A stretch of 64,000 bases of DNA, taken from an uncultured Dorea sp. Lineage in GTDB: Bacteria; Bacillota; Clostridia; Lachnospirales; Lachnospiraceae. Positions within the stretch are counted from its first letter, which is position 1; each line of letters opens with the position of its first letter. Shown piece after piece: positions 59,303 through 64,000 of this stretch. A program made the translations under genes and the position numbers. Below the pieces are notes generated by a model. That model had not been told where the DNA came from. It searched no databases and saw nothing but the letters and a program-made list of their open reading frames with translations. The DNA is taken from contig CAJUTH010000001.1 in assembly GCA_910589275.1 (NCBI GenBank), forward strand, positions 1 through 64,000, written 5' to 3'.

Positions 59303-60059
59303 ATACAGTGCCTATATCCGGGGAGGATTTCGCCTGCAGAGTTCCGCCATGGGCTTCGACGATTCTTTTGCTTAAAGGGAGGCCGAGACCCGTGCCGCCG
59401 GATTTGAAGGTGGTGAAAGGAGTAAAGATCTCATCAAAGTGTTTGGCGGGAATACCACAGCCGTTATCATGAATCTGAATCTGCAGACTAGAAGAGACGG
59501 CCAAAGCAGCAGAAATATCAGGCTTTTCGGAGGATGTATGGTTTATTATTTCCGCATCCAGACGAACAGAACCCGGAGCGTCGGAGGGAATGGCTTCAAA
59601 AGCATTTTTTAATAAATTGAGAAGAACTTCTTTTAATTTTGGACCATCTGCTTGAATATATGGAAGTTCTGGCGCGATCCGAGAGGTAAATTCTATGTTT
59701 GAGGCTTCGAAAGAAGCGGCAAAAGACAGGACGAGCTGCTTTAAGAAACCGCTGGTATTCAGCGGCTGTTTATGTAATGAGAAACCGTTATTGTAATCAG
59801 ATAGATCTGCAAGAAGCTGCATCATATATAAAACATCTTGATGCATGGCATCCCAATGCCGAAAAGTGTGTACTTCAGGGTGGTTAGATTCGATAAGCTG
59901 CAAAGAGCTATACACCAGAGTCAGCGGATTGCGTATTTCATGAGTGATGGTACTGATTGACTCTCTGTGGGAGGAGAGAAGTTTGTTGATAGTGCCTGCG
60001 AGTTCATGGTTTTCCGCCATAATTTGTCTGAGTTTGTCGAGGTCTGTAGATGTATACAT
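59241..60059 (-). CDS. Soluble sensor histidine kinase
   Basis: A 272-aa kinase with no membrane segments. Seen: H-box STITHEIRNPLTLV with His40, N-box LNLLKNAFEAI, G1 box DNGCGIP, F box FTPFTT and G2 box GGTGLGLPLSK. The N-terminus before the H-box is only about 35 residues, so there is no sensor domain of its own. No response regulator is nearby. Orphan kinases of this kind often feed the Spo0A phosphorelay in spore formers (inference). Its final 62 bp overlap the convergent rhomboid gene. Confidence 0.85.
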   Translation of the reverse strand: MYTSTDLDKLRQIMAENHELAGTINKLLSSHRESISTITHEIRNPLTLVYSSLQLIESNHPEVHTFRHWDAMHQDVLYMMQLLADLSDYNNGFSLHKQPLNTSGFLKQLVLSFAASFEASNIEFTSRIAPELPYIQADGPKLKEVLLNLLKNAFEAIPSDAPGSVRLDAEIINHTSSEKPDISAALAVSSSLQIQIHDNGCGIPAKHFDEIFTPFTTFKSGGTGLGLPLSKRIVEAHGGTLQAKSSPDIGTVFTILLPVSSDPASPCSGDTE

Positions 60060-60170
60060 AATTTACACCGCCTTTCTGGAGTATCAGTGTAACACCGGCG
60101 GTCGGAATATGCAAGAGATGATTTTGTAAAATAAAGCAGTAATTTTATATTTAGAAGGAAGGTTGATGTT

Positions 60171-60587
60171 ATGAGAGATGACGATTGTATCTTTTGTAAA
60201 ATTGCAAATGGAGATATCCCATCTGCAACATTGTATGAAGATGAGGAATTTCGGGTGATTCTGGATCTTGGTCCGGCGTCGAAGGGCCATGCGCTGATTT
60301 TGCCAAAAGAGCATTATCCGAACCTGTATGAATTACCAGATGAATTGGCGGGAAAGGCTATTTTGCTTGCAAAGAAGATGGCAGTGAAGATGACGAAGGC
60401 TCTGGATTGTGATGGATTTAATATAGTGCAGAATAATGGCGAACCCGCAGGGCAGACAGTTTTCCATTTTCATATGCATCTGATTCCTAGGTATAAGAAT
60501 GATCGGGCGGGCTTTGGATGGAATGTGGGTGAGCTGAGCGAGGCCGACCGAGAGGATATTCTGTCCAGGGTAAGGGCGATTGATTAG
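60171..60587 (+). CDS. HIT-family nucleotide-binding protein
   Basis: A 138-aa hydrolase of the histidine triad family, acting on nucleotide phosphoramidates or similar. Seen: CxxC near the start (DCIFCKI), AKGHALILPKEH-like substrate loop, and the triad His99-F-His101-M-His103 (VFHFHMHLIP). It matches Hit/HinT proteins in length. Start ATG 60171 follows GAAGG. It is followed after 40 bp by the sigma factor gene. Confidence 0.92.
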   Translation: MRDDDCIFCKIANGDIPSATLYEDEEFRVILDLGPASKGHALILPKEHYPNLYELPDELAGKAILLAKKMAVKMTKALDCDGFNIVQNNGEPAGQTVFHFHMHLIPRYKNDRAGFGWNVGELSEADREDILSRVRAID

Positions 60588-60627
60588 CATAAACAAAGGA
60601 AAAAGCGAAAGATAAAGGAAAGTAGTT

Positions 60628-61182
60628 GTGGGAATGGAGTCAGAAAGAAGAAAAGACTTCGATGCTGTATACAAAAAATATCGGAATCAGATATTTCAGA
60701 CAGCGCTAATGAATATCCGTAACCCAGATGATGCAGAAGATATTGCGCAGGAAGCGCTTATGAGGTATTACATACATCGCGCTCATAGCGAGGTGGAGAA
60801 TCCGAAAAGCTGGCTGTTAGTTACTGCGAAGAACTTGGCATACAATCATGTGAAGCGCACAAGGCGCGAAAGACTTCTGCATGAGGATGAAGATATAGAG
60901 AGTATGCTTGGAAGAGAGCCTGATCCGGAAGATATTTTCTTTGAAAATATGTGGAAAAAGGAAGTGCTTGAGTATACGGATAAAATTCTTGCCGCAGTGC
61001 TGGAGCGTAATAAAAAGTGGTATGATGTACTGATCTATGCACATGGAATGGAGATACCAAGGCAGGAGCTTGCGGATAGTATGGATACGACAGTGGATGC
61101 GTTGGCGAGTATGCTGCAGAGAGCGAGGAATTGGATAAGGGAAAATTATAGGGATGAATTTGACCACATTACCAGAGCATAG
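60628..61182 (+). CDS. ECF-like RNA polymerase sigma factor
   Basis: A 184-aa sigma-70 family protein with regions 2 and 4 only. Seen: region 2 (YRNQIFQTALMNIRNPDDAE, DIAQEALMRYY, PKSWLLVTAKNLAYNHVKR) and region 4 (LIYAHGMEIPRQELADSM, TVDALASMLQRARNWIREN). The start is probably GTG 60628 with AAAGGAAA upstream. ECF factors are commonly held by a membrane anti-sigma protein; the DUF4367 protein at 62422 may be that partner although murG intervenes on the other strand. Followed by a terminator. Confidence 0.85.
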   Translation: MGMESERRKDFDAVYKKYRNQIFQTALMNIRNPDDAEDIAQEALMRYYIHRAHSEVENPKSWLLVTAKNLAYNHVKRTRRERLLHEDEDIESMLGREPDPEDIFFENMWKKEVLEYTDKILAAVLERNKKWYDVLIYAHGMEIPRQELADSMDTTVDALASMLQRARNWIRENYRDEFDHITRA

Positions 61183-61209
61183 AAAAAGGTGTCAAAACGA
61201 CACCTTTTT
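61183..61209 (+). terminator. Terminator after the sigma factor gene
   Basis: AAAAAGGTGTC (61183-61193) pairs perfectly with GACACCTTTTT (61199-61209), loop AAAAC. It starts directly after the stop codon and can also act on the opposite strand. Confidence 0.85.
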
Positions 61210-61278
61210 ATACTAGACAAGAGGGTATAATTATTGTACTGCTAATGTTCAATAAGGTATAATTATATAATGACCTTC

Positions 61279-62346
61279 TTATGAGTGTACGGCGGACTCG
61301 ATTAAATCAATGATAGTGTCAATGGAATCCTGTTGATTTGAATTCATCATTGCCGTTTCATATTGAGTCCGGTTCTTATAGAGGCTGCGAATAGCGGACA
61401 GAAGTCCTGTGTCGGTAATTTGTTCTTCCTCTAGAACTGCGCTGAAGCCCTGACGTTCAAAAGAACGGGCATTCAGAAGCTGGTCGCCGCGGCTTGCATT
61501 TGCAGACAGCGGGATTAAAAGACTCGGCTTGTGCAGAGCCAAGAGCTCACAAATGGCATTAGCGCCTGCACGGGAGATAACAATATCAGAAAGGGCGAAT
61601 AGATCCTTTAATTCATCCTTAATATATTCATATTGTACATAGCCGTTCAGATTGTTCAGGGATGGATCAAGTTTTCCCTTGCCGCATAGATGGACTATGT
61701 TAAAATCCTTCAAAAGTGATGGAAGGATTCTGCGGATAGCTTCGTTAACAGCTTGAGCGCCGAGGCTTCCGCCAACAATCAAAATTACGGGCTTGCTGTC
61801 ATCAAGGCCGGTGAAGTTTAATGCATGCTGCTTGTCGCCGGATAATAACTCTTGGCGAATGGGTGAGCCGGTGAGCACAGCCTTATCCGCCGGAAGGAGT
61901 TCTATAGTTTCCGGAAAGTTGCAGCAGACCTTTGTTGCGGAAGGAATGGATAATTTATTTGCAAGGCCGGGGGTCATATCCGATTCATGGATAATAGTCG
62001 GCACTTTGCACTTCTTTCCGGCGAGAACGACCGGAACAGATACAAATCCGCCCTTGGAGAAAATAACGTTCGGCCTAAGCAATTTGATTAGCTTGTGAGC
62101 TTCGCCAAAGCCCTTCACTACCCGGAAAGGATCTGTGAAATTCTGTAGACTGAAATACCTCCTTAATTTACCGGAAGAAATTCCATGATAAGGAATGCCG
62201 AACTGTTCAATCAGTTCTTTTTCGATTCCATTATAAGAACCGATATAATGGATATCGTATTCTAGTTCTTTGAGACGCGGCAGTAAAGCAATATTCGGGG
62301 TTACATGACCCGCTGTGCCGCCGCCGGTTAAGATAATACGTTTCAT
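61279..62346 (-). CDS. murG: UDP-N-acetylglucosamine transferase MurG
   Basis: A 355-aa peripheral membrane glycosyltransferase that adds GlcNAc to lipid I to form lipid II in peptidoglycan synthesis. Seen: N-terminal GGGTAGHV loop (8-15), FSKGGFVSVPVVLAG, and the C-terminal IVGGSLGAQAVNEAI and SRAGANAICELLAL motifs of GT28. ATG 62346 has GGAGG upstream; the open frame continues 5' for 408 bp without homology, so the longer form is not real. It is a stand-alone murG, outside the usual division cluster. The gap to the next plus-strand gene is 75 bp. Confidence 0.93.
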   Translation of the reverse strand: MKRIILTGGGTAGHVTPNIALLPRLKELEYDIHYIGSYNGIEKELIEQFGIPYHGISSGKLRRYFSLQNFTDPFRVVKGFGEAHKLIKLLRPNVIFSKGGFVSVPVVLAGKKCKVPTIIHESDMTPGLANKLSIPSATKVCCNFPETIELLPADKAVLTGSPIRQELLSGDKQHALNFTGLDDSKPVILIVGGSLGAQAVNEAIRRILPSLLKDFNIVHLCGKGKLDPSLNNLNGYVQYEYIKDELKDLFALSDIVISRAGANAICELLALHKPSLLIPLSANASRGDQLLNARSFERQGFSAVLEEEQITDTGLLSAIRSLYKNRTQYETAMMNSNQQDSIDTIIDLIESAVHS

Positions 62347-62421
62347 AGTGTGCCTCCAATCCATCGTCATAGGATAATTGTAAACGAGGGGAGAGCGCTG
62401 GTCAAGTGGAAAGAGGAAGAT

Positions 62422-63342
62422 ATGAGAGACCAATTCGATAATTATGAAAAGAGAATAGTGGAAAAGCTGGATCGGGAAGCGGAGGAGATAGAGCGCAGGA
62501 TCGAAGAGAACCCTCAGGCGGCGGAAGCAAAAGCGAACGAGAGCCTTGACAGAAAGGTCTATGCTGGAGTGGCTGCTTATGAAGAAGCGGTTGCGGGAAA
62601 GAATGAAGTATTGCATCGGGAGGCGGAATTGGAGGATATTCTCGACAAGCTTTCGCCGAACGATGCGGAAGCGCTGCGCCTTGGATGGGAGGTGCAAAGG
62701 CGTCTCAGAGGAGAAGAGGGCGAAGAGGAGCCGAAGAAGACGGAAAGAAAACATGCTGGAGTATGGAAACGTCTTGCGGCGGCTGTGGTGGTATTGGTGT
62801 TGGTTGCTGGATTCGGGGTCAATAGTTTGGGCGGACCAACGAGAATCGTGGAGATGATGGGATTTAAAATTGGTGAAAGAGAAATATCACAGGGAAATAG
62901 TTCTGTGGACGAGGCAAAGATATCAGATGAAGAGAAAGAACTAAAGGCTTATCAACGGATTAAGGATGAGTTGGGGATAGAACCAGTAAGAATTAGAGCA
63001 ATTTCTAAAGATATGAAATATAAGTATTGTGAAATAGATTTGGAAATTCGCTTGGCGCAAATGTTATATGTATGTGGAGATAGAAATGTTTCATATTTTA
63101 TAAGTGATTCATATACAGAAGAATTCTGGAGTTCAGATATTGAAGATAAAAAAATTGATGAATATATATACGAGATGAAAAATGCAGATATTGTAATTAG
63201 GGTAATAGAATATGAATTACCGCAAAGTGGAGAAAAGAGATATTCTGCAAAATTTGAGTATCGAAAGATATATTACCAATTAACAGGAACTATGGAAAAG
63301 GAAAAATTTGAAAATATTTTAAATAATTTATATTTTTATTAA
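62422..63342 (+). CDS. DUF4367-type single-pass membrane protein (possible anti-sigma factor)
   Basis: A 306-aa protein. Seen: an N-terminal cytosolic region of helices with high Glu/Arg (about 1-112), one membrane helix (about 115-137, LAAAVVVLVLVAGFGVNS), and an extracytoplasmic C-terminal domain whose end (YYQLTGTMEKEKFENILNNL) is the DUF4367 pattern. Similar proteins act as anti-sigma factors or envelope sensors. The 3' part is much more AT-rich than the 5' part, which may mean mixed origin. ATG 62422 is chosen for AGAGGAAGAT upstream. Confidence 0.7.
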   Translation: MRDQFDNYEKRIVEKLDREAEEIERRIEENPQAAEAKANESLDRKVYAGVAAYEEAVAGKNEVLHREAELEDILDKLSPNDAEALRLGWEVQRRLRGEEGEEEPKKTERKHAGVWKRLAAAVVVLVLVAGFGVNSLGGPTRIVEMMGFKIGEREISQGNSSVDEAKISDEEKELKAYQRIKDELGIEPVRIRAISKDMKYKYCEIDLEIRLAQMLYVCGDRNVSYFISDSYTEEFWSSDIEDKKIDEYIYEMKNADIVIRVIEYELPQSGEKRYSAKFEYRKIYYQLTGTMEKEKFENILNNLYFY

Positions 63343-63412
63343 AAAAAGCGATGGATTTTTGAAGTTCAGTTGTCTATATATATGAGGGAGGGAGGAAAGT
63401 ATAAAGAAGACT

Positions 63413-63934
63413 ATGAGGAAATGGGTAGTATCTGGTGTCTGTGTACTGGTGTTGATGTTCAGTCTCATGATGAGTACAGGGTTGGATACGAAAGCGTCTG
63501 ATAATCGGCCGATGTTGGATGGCTCTTATCTGACTAACGAGACGGAGTCCACCGGAACAGCTACCAGCATTACGCGGGGGGAGAACCTTCAGATAGGTTA
63601 TTCTAAGATCCGGAAAGTAGGATCGGGAGTAATTTATGCAGGTGGAACTACCATTGCAGAGCATACCTGTGAATCGGTGAAAGTTGCCGTGATTGTGGAG
63701 CGTGCCAAGTGGGAGGACGACGAATGGGAATTCGTAGAGACCTGGGATAAAGAAAATACCAATGCGGATCTTGTAAGCACCAGCAAGAAGCTGGAAGTAG
63801 AGGGCGGCTGGTATTACCGAGTGAAATGCTATCATTCTGCTGACGGAGATGTGAGTGATTCCCTTACGAATGGCCTTTATGTTGGAGATCCCAGTGATAT
63901 CACCCCGCCCGTGGAATCTGGTAATTCTTTATAA
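63413..63934 (+). CDS. Secreted DUF6147-like protein
   Basis: A 173-aa protein with a cleaved Sec signal (1-28, VVSGVCVLVLMFSLMMSTGL) and a small beta-rich domain: TRGENLQIGYSKIRKVGSG, VIYAGGTTIAEHTCESVKV, EWEFVETWDKENTNADLV, and WYYRVKCYHSADGD. The pattern matches DUF6147 proteins of Clostridia, which have no known function. Two Cys may form a disulfide. Ribosome site GGAGGGAGG is 13 or more bases upstream, a little far. No gene follows within the remaining 66 bp. Confidence 0.7.
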   Translation: MRKWVVSGVCVLVLMFSLMMSTGLDTKASDNRPMLDGSYLTNETESTGTATSITRGENLQIGYSKIRKVGSGVIYAGGTTIAEHTCESVKVAVIVERAKWEDDEWEFVETWDKENTNADLVSTSKKLEVEGGWYYRVKCYHSADGDVSDSLTNGLYVGDPSDITPPVESGNSL

Positions 63935-64000
63935 TTTCCTAAAGGGCTACTGACAAAAGGGGCAGCAACTATTAAGATGAATATAAAAGAACCCTCATGC

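Noticed and set aside
62347..62754. Longer murG frame with a 136-residue N-terminal extension
   Set aside because: MurG homology begins at the ATG at 62346, which has a proper ribosome site; the extension overlaps the opposite-strand gene and has no family features.
1..64000. CRISPR array, rRNA genes or prophage structural genes
   Set aside because: No regularly spaced repeats, no rRNA-like sequence and no capsid, tail or terminase proteins were seen.

Overview
The window looks like a chromosomal segment of an anaerobic, endospore-forming Clostridia, most likely a Lachnospiraceae gut bacterium. This is inferred from gene content only: glycyl radical enzyme, reverse rubrerythrin with PerR, SpoIID/SpoIIQ/BofA/CwlD-type sporulation genes, a T-box in front of ileS, Tad pili with DUF5702 and DUF6382 partners, and AT-rich intergenic DNA with strong AGGAGG ribosome sites. 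No species is claimed.

Region 1 (1-11118) is the right end of an integrative mobile element. It has a truncated relaxase with MobC, an XRE repressor, a small HTH protein, a cargo two-component system driving an ABC exporter/resistance pump, a GNAT acetyltransferase flanked by two divergent copies of a structured non-coding repeat, a Tn916 Orf7/Orf8-like pair, about 530 bp of hairpin-rich non-coding DNA, an excisionase and a tyrosine integrase. The integrase abuts the 3' end of a tRNA-Arg(CCT) gene, and a second, degenerate tRNA-Arg(CCT) lies just beyond it. The left end of the element is outside the window.

Region 2 (11119-20003) is chromosome: tRNA, a HAD phosphatase, a minus-strand minimal type IV pilus cluster (pilC, four pilin-like proteins, pilT) preceded by a transglutaminase lipoprotein, a membrane-anchored leucine-rich-repeat protein, and a D,D-carboxypeptidase.

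Region 3 (20026-32606) is the most interesting part. It is a divergently arranged catabolic locus built around a glycyl radical enzyme of the C-x-E (eliminase/dehydratase) type with its activase and a PfkB kinase on the minus strand. On the plus strand are a SorC-type regulator, a ribose-type ABC importer (the ATPase gene is frameshifted), a metal-dependent amidohydrolase and a ribulose-phosphate-3-epimerase-like enzyme. The same short motif lies just downstream of both divergent promoters. The substrate is unknown; together the genes suggest an anaerobic pathway for a sugar or sugar-acid.

Region 4 (32607-49855) is mostly housekeeping and sporulation: T-box and ileS, glycogen phosphorylase, spoIID, spoIIQ-like, a GIY-YIG protein, hemolysin III, reverse rubrerythrin with PerR, an NlpC/P60 cell-wall hydrolase, a DUF1858 protein, MecA, a GH18 protein, CwlD amidase, dCMP deaminase and BofA. 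A hairpin-rich repeat with 30-bp direct repeats sits between the T-box and ileS.

Region 5 (49892-58505) is a compact Tad/Flp pilus operon behind a promoter that carries an 11-bp inverted repeat: TadZ, TadA, TadB, TadC with an extra extracytoplasmic domain, Flp pilin, DUF5702, a TadE-like protein with two Cys/His modules, prepilin peptidase, a second TadE-like protein and a DUF6382 protein.

Region 6 (58520-64000) has an 85-bp palindrome, a rhomboid protease overlapping a convergent sensor kinase, a HIT protein, an ECF-like sigma factor, murG on the minus strand, a DUF4367 membrane protein and a DUF6147 secreted protein.
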